Of a stretch of 64,000 bases of DNA, positions 33,793-42,256 are shown in pieces. The stretch spans positions 90,112 to 154,111 of the forward strand of contig JBFXAF010000010.1 of the NCBI GenBank assembly GCA_050184585.1, read 5' to 3'. Within the stretch, counting starts at the first letter, position 1; each line of letters opens with the position of its first letter. The stretch comes from JBFXAF01 sp050184585 (GTDB lineage: Bacteria; Pseudomonadota; Alphaproteobacteria; Rhizobiales; Rhizobiaceae). The position numbers and the translations under genes were made by a program. Under the pieces are notes generated by a model. It searched no databases. It was not told where the DNA came from and saw nothing but the letters and a program-made list of their open reading frames with translations.

Positions 33793-35467
33793 CCGTCTCC
33801 GGCAGCTTGCCTCGGCCGGCGGACGCCGCGGCCACGCGGCGCGCATCGCATTTCTCGTCATGCTCGCTCTGGTGTGCTTCGTTCCGGGCATTTCCGGCTT
33901 GCCGCCGACCGACCGCGACGAGTCCCGCTACATGCAGGCGACCAAGCAGATGGTCGCGACCGGCGACTACATCGACATCCGGTTCCAGGAAAATCCGCGC
34001 TATCTCAAGCCGATCGGCGCCTACTGGCTGCAATCGGTCGCGGTCCACATCTTTGGTGACGGCGAGGCCACGCGGCCGTGGGTCTACCGGCTGGTATCCA
34101 TATTCGGCGCGGTTTCGGCCGTGGTGCTGACCTACCTCGCAGGTTTTCGGATCCTCGGAACACGCGCAGGGCTCGCGGCGGCGCTCATGCTCACGGGGAT
34201 GGTCGCCGTAGGCTTCGAGGCGCGCATCGCCAAGACCGACGCCATCCTGCTCGCGGCGACGATGGCGGCGATGACCGCGCTTGCGCACGTCTATCTCGGG
34301 CTGCGGCAGGGTCGATCCTTCCGGCCGGTGATCCCTTGGCTGTTCTGGCTGGGCATCGGCGCCGGCATTCTCATCAAGGGGCCTATCACACCGATGCTCG
34401 CCGCGCTGACCGTCGCGGCATTGTGCTGGTGGGACCGCGACTGGCGCTGGACCAAGGCCCTGCGGCCAAGGCTCGGGGCGCTTGTTCTGCTGGTGATTGC
34501 CGCGCCGTGGTTCATTGTCATCACCTGGAAGAGCGGCCTGGCCTTCTGGAACGTTTCGCTCGGCAAGGACGCGATCCCGAAAGTGTCGTCGGGGCAGGAA
34601 TCCCATGGCTTTCCACCTGGCTACTACTTCGCCACCTTCGCGCTGTTTCTTTGGCCATTCGGCCTGCATGTCTTGTCCGGGCTGCTGAAGGGCATGAACG
34701 CGTTGCGCGGCGACCCCCGCCTCGTCTTTCTGTTCGCCTGGTTCGCCCCGTTCTGGATCCTGTTCGAGATCATTCCGACCAAGCTGCCGCACTATGTGCT
34801 CCCGACATACCCGGCCATGGCGCTCCTTGCCGCTTGGGCGATCGTCGAGGGAACGCGGATGCCGCTGAACAGATGGCAGGTTTGGCTCACCTGGATCGGG
34901 CGGGCGGGATGGGCGATCGTCACCCTGTTCCTCGCGGCTGCGGCGCTGATACTGCTGCCCTATGTCGTCGGCGCCTTCTCGCTCTGGGGCTTGGTCGCTG
35001 CGATGTTGATCCTCGCGGCGGCCTGGCTCGGGTCGGGCTACTATGCGCGAATCCCCGCCCTGCCTCGAATCGCGGCCGCGACGCTTTCTGCCGGTCTTGC
35101 CACCGGCATCGTCATGCAGGTCCTGGCCCCCGGGGCGAAGCCATTCTGGCTGGGCGAGCGCATCGCCGAGACGTTCATCCAGCACAGGCCCTGCCCCGAC
35201 TCCGTGCTCGCCTCCTCCGCATTCCACGAACCAAGCCTGGTGTTCCTGGCGGGAACGAAGACTGTCCTGACGGACCCGGCGGGCGCGGCAGTGCACCTGG
35301 CGGCCGACCCGCTCTGCGCGGTCGCGGTTGTTCAGGATGACCAGCGCCCAGCCTTCCTCGCCGCCATGCCACACGGCGAGGCCCAAATCATCACCGAGTT
35401 CACCGCGGTCGACTACACGAAGGGCATCGAACGGACCGTGACGCTCTACCGGGTTGCCGGCGACTGA
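33785..35467 (+). CDS. GT39/ArnT-like membrane glycosyltransferase
   Basis: 560 residues with about 12 membrane helices from ATG 33785; earlier in-frame starts are inside the GT2 gene. The first periplasmic loop has PPTDRDESRYMQATKQM (the acidic catalytic DE of ArnT/PMT enzymes) followed by RYLKPIGAYWLQS; the periplasmic C domain begins after about residue 445. It uses polyprenyl-phosphate sugars to decorate lipid A or core. It overlaps the convergent pcaB by 22 bp. Confidence 0.9.
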   Translation: MLDRLRQLASAGGRRGHAARIAFLVMLALVCFVPGISGLPPTDRDESRYMQATKQMVATGDYIDIRFQENPRYLKPIGAYWLQSVAVHIFGDGEATRPWVYRLVSIFGAVSAVVLTYLAGFRILGTRAGLAAALMLTGMVAVGFEARIAKTDAILLAATMAAMTALAHVYLGLRQGRSFRPVIPWLFWLGIGAGILIKGPITPMLAALTVAALCWWDRDWRWTKALRPRLGALVLLVIAAPWFIVITWKSGLAFWNVSLGKDAIPKVSSGQESHGFPPGYYFATFALFLWPFGLHVLSGLLKGMNALRGDPRLVFLFAWFAPFWILFEIIPTKLPHYVLPTYPAMALLAAWAIVEGTRMPLNRWQVWLTWIGRAGWAIVTLFLAAAALILLPYVVGAFSLWGLVAAMLILAAAWLGSGYYARIPALPRIAAATLSAGLATGIVMQVLAPGAKPFWLGERIAETFIQHRPCPDSVLASSAFHEPSLVFLAGTKTVLTDPAGAAVHLAADPLCAVAVVQDDQRPAFLAAMPHGEAQIITEFTAVDYTKGIERTVTLYRVAGD

Positions 35468-36534
35468 TTCTTGCCGATCTCCCTGAACGAGATCTGCGGC
35501 ACGAGACCGCCGGCGAGCCGCAGCGCCGCACCAGTGGCTGCAAGCATCTGCGGTAGCAGCATCCATTCGAGTGTCCACGCACCGCCGGAACGCTCGTTTT
35601 CATGAACGAGAGCCTGGTGGACGCCCGACAGCAGCGTTGCGTTGAAGCGCGCCAGCGCGACCAGCGCTTCCGCGGCCACCGGATTGCGCTTGTGCGGCAT
35701 GGCGGAGGAACCGCCCCCGGACGAGAGAACGATATCGCCGACTTCGCTCTGCGCGGCGAGCGCGACGTCCTGCCCCAGCTTGCCGAGGCTCCCCGTGACC
35801 AGCGACAGCCAGGATGAGAGTTCGGCGATTCCGTCGCGCTCGGAATGGCGGGCGCTCCGAAGCGGCGTGAGTGCCAGCATATCGGCCACGCGCTTCGACA
35901 CCGCCCGCGCCTCGCTTGGCTTGAGCTTATCGAGCGTGCCCGCAGCTCCGCCGAAATGAAGCACGGTGATTGCCTTGCGTACCGCAACGAGGCGTGCGCG
36001 ATGGCGCAGCAGCGGCTCGCGCCAGCTCGCGATCTTTCGCGAAGCGGGAACGGGAATAGCCGCCTGCATGCGCGTATGCGCCATCACGATCAGCTTGCCG
36101 TCGCGCGCTTGGAGCGCCTTGAGCGCGGCGGTCAGCCCATCGAGGAGCGCGCCGAAGCCATCGAGCAGCGGCGCGATGCGCAGAGCCAGCGCCGTGTCCA
36201 CCACGTCTTGGCTGGTCGCCCCGAAATGCACATGGCGGCCATGGGGCTCGCCGATGGCTGCATGCATCTGTGCGACCAGGTCGGGAACCGCCACGCCGTC
36301 CCGACCCATCCCGATGCGCAGCCGCGCCACGTCTGGCCGGAAACGACCCAGAGCCTTGGCGATGGTCTTCGCCGCCACAGCCGGGATCACCCCTTCTTCA
36401 GCTTCCGCTTCCGCGAGTGCGACCTCGAAGCGGAGCATGGCGTCGACCTCGGCATCGATGGAGAAGGCGCGCGAGACATCCTCGTCGCCCAGCAGGCCGG
36501 ACAGGATCGGGTGATCGAAGGGCGATACCGTCAT
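35446..36534 (-). CDS. pcaB: 3-carboxy-cis,cis-muconate cycloisomerase
   Basis: 362 residues, near the ~350 typical of alphaproteobacterial PcaB. Fumarase/aspartase superfamily signature GSSAMPHKRNPVAAE (catalytic loop serine), with ATSQDVVDTALALR and HTRMQAAIPV in the substrate site. It converts 3-carboxy-cis,cis-muconate to 4-carboxymuconolactone in protocatechuate breakdown. Last gene of the pcaC-H-G-B unit; the C terminus overlaps the GT39 stop by 22 bp. Confidence 0.95.
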   Translation of the reverse strand: MTVSPFDHPILSGLLGDEDVSRAFSIDAEVDAMLRFEVALAEAEAEEGVIPAVAAKTIAKALGRFRPDVARLRIGMGRDGVAVPDLVAQMHAAIGEPHGRHVHFGATSQDVVDTALALRIAPLLDGFGALLDGLTAALKALQARDGKLIVMAHTRMQAAIPVPASRKIASWREPLLRHRARLVAVRKAITVLHFGGAAGTLDKLKPSEARAVSKRVADMLALTPLRSARHSERDGIAELSSWLSLVTGSLGKLGQDVALAAQSEVGDIVLSSGGGSSAMPHKRNPVAAEALVALARFNATLLSGVHQALVHENERSGGAWTLEWMLLPQMLAATGAALRLAGGLVPQISFREIGKNQSPATR

Positions 36535-36536
36535 CG

Positions 36537-37151
36537 TCAGAGGTCGAAGAAGATCGTCTCCCTGTCGCCTTGGATGTGGATGTCGAAGCGGTAGGTGTCG
36601 GCCTCCCGTATCGCGAAAAGCGTCGGTACGCGTACGCGGTGCTCGATGCGCGCGAGGATCGGGTCCTCGGCGTTGGCCTTCTCCTCGTCCGCGAAATACA
36701 TGCGTGTGTTGAGACCGAGATTGATCCCCCGCGCCACGATCCAGATCGAGATGTGCGGCGCCATCAAGCGACCGTCCCTGAACGGAACACGCCCAGGCTT
36801 GATCGTCTGGAACACGAACTCGCCGGTGTCCCAGTCGGCCGCGAACCGGCCCCAGCCCGTGAAATTAGGGTCGGCCGTGCCCCTCGGTTCCGACGGGGAG
36901 TTGTAGAGACCGTCCACGTCGGCCTGCCACGTCTCGATCACCGCGTCCCTCAGCAGCGCGCCGACGCCGTCGATGACGCGGACGCGGACCGTGATGCGCT
37001 CGCCCCTGGTCTTGTCGTTGACGAGGCTGGTCCCGAGGTCGGCCGGATACACGCCGGTAATCCCGGAGAAACCGGGCGTGAGCCCAATATGCACGTAAGG
37101 GCCAGCCGTCTGCGATGGGCTTTCCTTCAGGCGGTCGAGGGATTGGGTCAT
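36537..37151 (-). CDS. pcaG: Protocatechuate 3,4-dioxygenase, alpha subunit
   Basis: 204 residues, usual for PcaG. SQTAGPYVHIGLTPG near the start and GWGRFAADWDTGEFVFQTIKPG and APHISIWIVARGINLGLNTR further on match the alpha subunit. The iron-binding His/Tyr set is not complete here, as expected, since iron sits in the beta subunit. It ends two bases before pcaB begins. The alpha/beta pair cleaves protocatechuate between the hydroxyls. Confidence 0.96.
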   Translation of the reverse strand: MTQSLDRLKESPSQTAGPYVHIGLTPGFSGITGVYPADLGTSLVNDKTRGERITVRVRVIDGVGALLRDAVIETWQADVDGLYNSPSEPRGTADPNFTGWGRFAADWDTGEFVFQTIKPGRVPFRDGRLMAPHISIWIVARGINLGLNTRMYFADEEKANAEDPILARIEHRVRVPTLFAIREADTYRFDIHIQGDRETIFFDL

Positions 37152-37152
37152 G

Positions 37153-37911
37153 TCAATTCCCGTCCAGCCGGTTCTCGAACATCGTCGAGCGCCTCCCGCG
37201 CAGAACGATGTCGAACTTGTAGGCGCGCGCATCCATCGGGATCGTCGCCTCCATGTCGAGCGCGGCGACCAGTGTTTCGATCGCGGCCTTGTCCGGGATC
37301 GTCTTCACGATCGGGCACCGCCAGATCAGCGGATCGCCCTCGAAATACATCTGGGTGATCAGCCGCTGCGCGAAGCCGGCGCCGAAGATGGAGAAGTGGA
37401 TGTGCGCCGGTCGCCAGTCGTTTGGACCGTTTGGCCAGGGGTACGGACCCGGCTTGATGGTGCGGAACGCATAGCTGCCGTCCTCGCCGGTGATTGTCCG
37501 GCCACAGCCCCCGAAGTTCGGATCGAGTGGAGCGAGATAACCTTCGCGCTTGTGGCGATAGCGGCCACCGGCATTCGCCTGCCAGACTTCGATCAGCGCG
37601 TCGGGCACACCCTTGCCGCGCTCGTCGACCACGCGGCCATAGACGATAATCCGTTGGCCTATCGCACTTTCGCCCGGCTTGGCGAAATTGTGGATCATGT
37701 CGTCGTCGAGTTCGCCCAGGATGTTGCGGCCGAACACGGGCCCAGTGATTTCCGACAACGTTCCGTCGAGGGAGATCAGCGCCTTTTGCGGCGAGCGCAG
37801 CACGGAGGTCTTGTAGCCCGGCGTGAACGCGGGCGGATGCCACTCGCGGTCGCGCTGGAAGAACGCGCCCGTCTCTGGTCCGCGGTTCGAGCGACTCTGG
37901 CCGGCAGTCAT
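37153..37911 (-). CDS. pcaH: Protocatechuate 3,4-dioxygenase, beta subunit
   Basis: 252 residues. Non-heme iron ligands are visible: tyrosines in GGRYRHKREGY and GPYPWPNGPND, and two histidines in WRPAHIHFSIFG. The leader EWHPPAFTPGYKTSVLRSP is typical PcaH. Starts by a 4-bp overlap with the pcaC stop; one base separates it from pcaG. With PcaG it makes the dioxygenase oligomer in the cytoplasm. Confidence 0.97.
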   Translation of the reverse strand: MTAGQSRSNRGPETGAFFQRDREWHPPAFTPGYKTSVLRSPQKALISLDGTLSEITGPVFGRNILGELDDDMIHNFAKPGESAIGQRIIVYGRVVDERGKGVPDALIEVWQANAGGRYRHKREGYLAPLDPNFGGCGRTITGEDGSYAFRTIKPGPYPWPNGPNDWRPAHIHFSIFGAGFAQRLITQMYFEGDPLIWRCPIVKTIPDKAAIETLVAALDMEATIPMDARAYKFDIVLRGRRSTMFENRLDGN

Positions 37912-38312
37912 TTCTTCGCTTCCTCCATCGCGGCGAGGGTTTCCTTGACGATGCGGATGGCCGTATTGGCCGCCGGCACACCAGCATAGATCGCCACGTG
38001 CAGCATCGCTTCGCGCAGGTCGTCCGGCGTGGCGCCGGTATTCGCGGTCGCCTTGGTGTGCAGCACGAGCTCCTCGTGGTGCCCGAGCCCTGCGAGCAGG
38101 GCCACGGTGATCAGCGAGCGCTCTCGCTTCGTAAGCCCCGGGCGCGACCAGACGTGTCCCCACGCCGCCTCGGTGATCATTTCCTGAAACGGGGTGTCGA
38201 ACGGCGTCTTCTTCGCGTCGGCCCGGTCGACATGCGCATCGCCGAGAACCGAACGGCGGGTCTTCATGCCCTCGGCATAGCGGGCGGATTTTGGCGTATC
38301 GCTGGTCATCAT
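37908..38312 (-). CDS. pcaC: 4-carboxymuconolactone decarboxylase
   Basis: 134 residues; AhpD-like helical fold with WGHVWSRPGLTKRERSLITVALLAGLG and the histidine in GLGHHEELVLHTKAT. It removes CO2 from 4-carboxymuconolactone to give beta-ketoadipate enol-lactone. Two ATGs in tandem (38312, 38309) can both serve as start. It leads this pca block; the enol-lactone hydrolase pcaD that usually precedes it in rhizobia is absent. Confidence 0.95.
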   Translation of the reverse strand: MMTSDTPKSARYAEGMKTRRSVLGDAHVDRADAKKTPFDTPFQEMITEAAWGHVWSRPGLTKRERSLITVALLAGLGHHEELVLHTKATANTGATPDDLREAMLHVAIYAGVPAANTAIRIVKETLAAMEEAKK

Positions 38313-38397
38313 TCCTGCTCTTGCCTGATCGCGGTCTGACCCTACCCCTCGACGGGCGCGTTGTGGGACCCCCATCCGCATCCCGCCCGGGCGTTCG

Positions 38398-39570
38398 TCA
38401 ATAGGGCAGCCCTACATAGTTTTCCGCGACGGAGGTTGAGGCCGCCCGCGAGTGAAACAGATAGTCGAGCTCCGCTTCCTGGATCCGTTGTCCGAACGGC
38501 CCAGCCTCGGGAAACTTGTGCATGGTGCTGGTCATCCACCAGGAGAAACGTTCGGCCTTCCAGACACGCGACAGCGCCCGCGTCGAGTAGGCGTCGAGCG
38601 CCGCGTCTGATCGATCAAGGTAGTGGTCACGTAACCCCTCGAAAAGATAGTGCACGTCGCTTGCCGCAAGGTTGAGGCCCTTGGCGCCTGTCGGCGGCAC
38701 GATGTGGGCGGCGTCTCCGGCCAGGAACAGCTGGCCGAAGCGCATCGGCTCGGCGACGAAGGAGCGGAGCGGCGCGATCGACTTCTCCACCGATGGTCCG
38801 GTGGTCACCGCCGCTGCGGTGTCCTGAGGCAGACGGGCGCGCAGTTCGTCCCAGAAGCGCTCGTCGGGCCACTCCTCCACCCTGTCATCCAGGCTGCACT
38901 GGACGTAGTAGCGGCTGCGCCTCATCGAACGCATCGAGCACAGCGCGAAGCCACGCGGATGGTTGGCGTAGATCAATTCGGGGCTGACCGGCCTGACGTC
39001 CGCGATGATCCCCAGCCAGCCGAAGGGATAGACCCGCTCGAACAGCGCGATCGCGTCGGCGGGTACGGATTTGCGGCAAACCCCGTGATAGCCGTCGCAA
39101 CCGATGATGAAGTCGCAGTCGAGCCGATGCTCGGCGCCATCCTTCCGGTAGGTCAGGTAGGGTCGGCCCGTGTCGAAATCGTGGGGCGTGACGTCCGCCG
39201 CGTCGTAGACACTGATCCCGCCCGTCGCCATGCGGCGCTCCATCAGATCGTGCGTCAGCTCGGTCTGGCCGTAGACCATCACGCGCCGTCCGCCCGTCAG
39301 TCCGTGGAGGTCGATGCGGTGCCGACGCCCGTCGAATGCGATGTCGAAGCCGTCATGCGGCAGACCCTCGCTGCGCATCCTCTCCCCTGCCCTCGCCTGT
39401 TCGAGCAAGCCGCAGGTTCCTTCTTCCAGCACGCCGGCGCGGATGCGCGACAGCACATGCGCCTGCGACGATCGCTCGAGGATGACGTTGTCGATGCCCG
39501 CGTCGATCAGCAACTGCCCGAGCAGCAGTCCAGACGGTCCCGAACCGACGATGGCGGCCTTGGTACGCAA
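38398..39570 (-). CDS. pobA: 4-hydroxybenzoate 3-monooxygenase
   Basis: 390 residues, typical PobA. FAD Rossmann motif IVGSGPSGLLLGQLL at the N terminus, the DG-type FIIGCDGYHGVCR, and the GD motif LFLAGDAAHIVPPTGAKGLNLAASD. It hydroxylates 4-hydroxybenzoate to protocatechuate using NADPH and O2, feeding PcaGH. Divergent from pobR, 113 bp apart, and transcribed in the direction of the pca genes. Confidence 0.97.
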   Translation of the reverse strand: MRTKAAIVGSGPSGLLLGQLLIDAGIDNVILERSSQAHVLSRIRAGVLEEGTCGLLEQARAGERMRSEGLPHDGFDIAFDGRRHRIDLHGLTGGRRVMVYGQTELTHDLMERRMATGGISVYDAADVTPHDFDTGRPYLTYRKDGAEHRLDCDFIIGCDGYHGVCRKSVPADAIALFERVYPFGWLGIIADVRPVSPELIYANHPRGFALCSMRSMRRSRYYVQCSLDDRVEEWPDERFWDELRARLPQDTAAAVTTGPSVEKSIAPLRSFVAEPMRFGQLFLAGDAAHIVPPTGAKGLNLAASDVHYLFEGLRDHYLDRSDAALDAYSTRALSRVWKAERFSWWMTSTMHKFPEAGPFGQRIQEAELDYLFHSRAASTSVAENYVGLPY

Positions 39571-39683
39571 ACGCGGAATTCCTCCCAGTCTCCCGGCTCA
39601 ACCGTTATCCCCCGTGCCGCTTCGCGCAATGGACAGAACGGTCAATGGATTGCATTATCCGTGCATCTGCGCAGGAAGCAGCA

Positions 39684-40565
39684 ATGGCGCGTTCGGTCCC
39701 GACTTATCGACTTTATGGTGAAGAATCAGAGCAGACGGGCGACTTCTGGCTGCATTGTGAATCCTTGCCCGAACGCAGCCGCCTGCACAATTGGACGATT
39801 GCGGAGCACCGCCACGACGGCTTCTTCCAGATTTTCGACATAGCCTCGGGCGGAGGAGAGTTGCTCGGCGGCGGCGGCGCTGTCGCGCTCTCCGGTCCAT
39901 GCCTGCTTTTCGTGCCTCCCGGAGCGATACACGGATTCCGTTTCGGTTCCGACGTGGACGGCCTGGTCGTCACCGCTCTCGCCGACCGGCTTGTTTCGCT
40001 CGCCGCTTCCGACCGCCGGATCGCACATTTCGCATCGTCGGTCCGCATTCTGGACTCGGGCTGGGGTCAGCCCGCACACGAGGCATCGCTGGCGGTGCGC
40101 CGCCTTGCCGTGGAAACCGGCAGGCGCGATATCGGCAGCGCCGTCATGCTGGAGGCTTTGGCGACGATGGCCGTCGTGGCGCTGGCGCGCGCCAGCCTCG
40201 CAGGTCGGCCCCAAGAAGGTGAGCCGGTCGCGGACCCGCGCCTCGAGCAGTTGGAGACGTTGGTTGCGGCGCACTACAGGGAACATCGGCCCGCGCACTT
40301 CTACGCCGCTCGGATAGGCATTTCCGTCGGCCAGTTGAACCGCATCGCCCGCAGCGCGACCGGCGCCACGGTCCAGGGACTGACCGAGCGGCGACTTATC
40401 GATCAGGCGCGGCGCGAAATCGTGTTCACACCGACGCCTGTCCAGGCGATTGCCTATTCGCTTGGATTTTCCGATCCCGCCTACTTCAACCGCTTCTTCC
40501 GCAAGCATACGGGAACGACGCCCGGACGATTCCGGGCGTCGGAGCGGAAGAAGTCAGTGTCCTGA
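39684..40565 (+). CDS. pobR: AraC-family activator of pobA
   Basis: 293 residues from ATG 39684 (AGGA 8 bases upstream). N-terminal cupin-like effector domain (HNWTIAEHRHDGFFQIFDIASG; LFVPPGAIHGFRFG) and a C-terminal AraC double helix-turn-helix (IGISVGQLNRIARSATG; QAIAYSLGFSDPAYFNRFFRKHTGTTPGRFR). Divergent orientation with pobA identifies it as the 4-hydroxybenzoate-responsive PobR of the AraC type found in rhizobia; an IclR-type PobR exists in other bacteria. Confidence 0.9.
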   Translation: MARSVPTYRLYGEESEQTGDFWLHCESLPERSRLHNWTIAEHRHDGFFQIFDIASGGGELLGGGGAVALSGPCLLFVPPGAIHGFRFGSDVDGLVVTALADRLVSLAASDRRIAHFASSVRILDSGWGQPAHEASLAVRRLAVETGRRDIGSAVMLEALATMAVVALARASLAGRPQEGEPVADPRLEQLETLVAAHYREHRPAHFYAARIGISVGQLNRIARSATGATVQGLTERRLIDQARREIVFTPTPVQAIAYSLGFSDPAYFNRFFRKHTGTTPGRFRASERKKSVS

Positions 40566-40684
40566 CGGCGTCGATTCAGATCAGGCCGCGCTGGGAAAAG
40601 CCGATACTGGAACCGGGGGGCGCACATTGGTATGCGAGTACCGGAAACCAGAGGTCCGCTGTTTGCAGGCCGGCATCACCTCAA

Positions 40685-41119
40685 TCACATTGCCTTCTCG
40701 ACTTGCCCGCGTACTTCGCCGCCCTTGTGCGCGGCGGTGTGCAGGTTGATGTAGTACTTGCCGGCGAGCAGGTCGGCGGCCTGTGCATCCGTGAGCGTCG
40801 CCGATCCCTTGATCGGACTCGCCAGGTCTCCCTCGAACGGCACCGCGACGCCTGCATTGGTGCCCTTGTCCGCGGGTCCGTGGAAATGGCCGGCGGCGGG
40901 AGGGCCGGACAGATCGGAGTACTCGACCGTCCAGGTCAGCATTTTCGATTCGGTTTCGAATGTCAGATCGGCCGTGCCCTTGCCTGGCACGTCCAGCGCG
41001 GGAGACTGCTGGGCGCCATCGAGCGTTGCCGACATCTTGACGGTCTCGGCGAGCGCCGGCAGTGCGAGGGTGGAAGCCGCGGCGACGACGGCCGCGAGCG
41101 ATATCGTCCGGATCAGCAT
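40685..41119 (-). CDS. CHRD domain secreted protein
   Basis: 144 residues. Signal peptide ending LALPALAE, then one CHRD (chordin-type) domain: TVKMSATLDGAQQSPALDVPGKGTADLTF, GPPAAGHFHGPADKGTNAGVAVPF and GKYYINLHTAAHKGGEVRGQV. CHRD domains are beta-sandwich modules in periplasmic or surface proteins, of unknown activity. The start has GGAGG at an ideal 6-base distance. Stands alone. Confidence 0.85.
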   Translation of the reverse strand: MLIRTISLAAVVAAASTLALPALAETVKMSATLDGAQQSPALDVPGKGTADLTFETESKMLTWTVEYSDLSGPPAAGHFHGPADKGTNAGVAVPFEGDLASPIKGSATLTDAQAADLLAGKYYINLHTAAHKGGEVRGQVEKAM

Positions 41120-41213
41120 GAGGTCCTCCACTTACGGTGAACGGCGCGTCTGCGATGAGCGCCATCTTCAATGAACGAAATCCGGCGGCCGAGGTTTCCC
41201 GGACGCCCAAAAG

Positions 41214-41240
41214 AAAAAGGGGCGGTCGCCCGCCCCTTTT
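41214..41240 (-). terminator. Bidirectional intrinsic terminator
   Basis: AAAAAGGGGCGG and CCGCCCCTTTT pair around a 4-base TCGC loop, giving an A-tract on one side and a T-tract on the other, so it works in both directions. It follows the substrate-binding protein stop by 20 bp, ending the importer operon. Confidence 0.9.
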
Positions 41241-41260
41241 GTCCGTTCAGACATGGCAAC

Positions 41261-42232
41261 CTATTTGATCGCCTGGTCGGTGATCGCCGAGGTCCATGCC
41301 CCCGAAGGTTCCTTCGTGATGATCTTCTGGTCGATCAGGGCCTTGGCGGTGCGGTCGTATGCCGCCTCGATCAGCTTGCCGTCGGCATTGTCGATCAGCT
41401 TGGCGATCTCGCCCATCATGCGCACCTGATGGTTCTCGTCCTGGCCGCCATTGTCGACGACGATGCCTGCCGCCTCTTCGGCATTCTCGGTGGCGTACTT
41501 CCAGCCCTTCATCGACGCACGCACGAAACGCACCATCTTGTCGGAGAAGGCCGGGTCGGCGAGCTTGTCCTCCAGCGCGTAGAGGCCGTCCTCGAGTAGG
41601 TCGACGCCCATCGCGGTATAGTTGAACACGATCAGGTCCTCGGCCTTGTAGCCGGCGTCGATCAGCTGCCAGTACTCGTTGTAGGTCATGACCGAGATGC
41701 AGTCGGCCTGCTTCTGGATCAGCGGCTGCACGTCGAAGCTCTGCTTGAGCACGGTGACGCCATCAGGGCCGCCCTCGGTGGACAGGCCGAGCTTGGCCAT
41801 CCAGGCGAAGAACGGATACTCGTTGCCGAAGAACCAAACGCCGAGCGTCTTGCCCTTGAAGTCCGCTTCGGTCTTCACCGGACCGTCGGCCGGGCAGACC
41901 ATCTGCATCCCGGCTTTCTTGAAGGGTTGGGCGATGTTGACCAACGGCACGCCCTTCTCGCGGGCCACCAGCGCGCCGCCCATCCAGGTGACGATGACGT
42001 CTGCGCCGCCGCCGGCTATCACCTGCTCGGGGGCGATGTCAGGGCCGCCCGGCTTGATGTCGACGTCCAGATTCTCCTCCGTATAGAAACCCTTCTCCTT
42101 GGCCACGTAATAGCCGGCGAACTGGCTCTGCGTGACCCACTTGAGCTGCAGCGTGACCTTGTCCGCGGCGTAGGCCTGGAAGGCGGCCTGCGACAGGGCG
42201 CCGGCCAACAATGGGATCATCAGCTTTTTCAT
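41261..42232 (-). CDS. NMT1/ThiY-type ABC substrate-binding protein
   Basis: 323 residues. Signal peptide (KKLMIPLLAGALSQAAFQAYA), then an NMT1/THI5-like domain: VTLQLKWVTQSQFAGYYVAKEKGFYTEENLDVDIKPGGPDI and GADVIVTWMGGALVAREKGVPL. Such proteins bind pyrimidine precursors such as HMP or N-formylamino-HMP, or related heterocycles. Last of a four-gene importer (ATPase, two permeases, binding protein) upstream of a strong terminator. Placement near pyrimidine catabolism genes suggests pyrimidines as cargo, which is inference. Confidence 0.85.
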   Translation of the reverse strand: MKKLMIPLLAGALSQAAFQAYAADKVTLQLKWVTQSQFAGYYVAKEKGFYTEENLDVDIKPGGPDIAPEQVIAGGGADVIVTWMGGALVAREKGVPLVNIAQPFKKAGMQMVCPADGPVKTEADFKGKTLGVWFFGNEYPFFAWMAKLGLSTEGGPDGVTVLKQSFDVQPLIQKQADCISVMTYNEYWQLIDAGYKAEDLIVFNYTAMGVDLLEDGLYALEDKLADPAFSDKMVRFVRASMKGWKYATENAEEAAGIVVDNGGQDENHQVRMMGEIAKLIDNADGKLIEAAYDRTAKALIDQKIITKEPSGAWTSAITDQAIK

Positions 42233-42256
42233 TCGTTTTTACCCTCTGAAGTGCGT

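Noticed and set aside
33614..35578. A 654-codon frame antisense to the GT39 gene
   Set aside because: Complement of a high-GC membrane-protein gene; its product is hydrophilic and repetitive in Arg/Gly/Gln, without domain signals.
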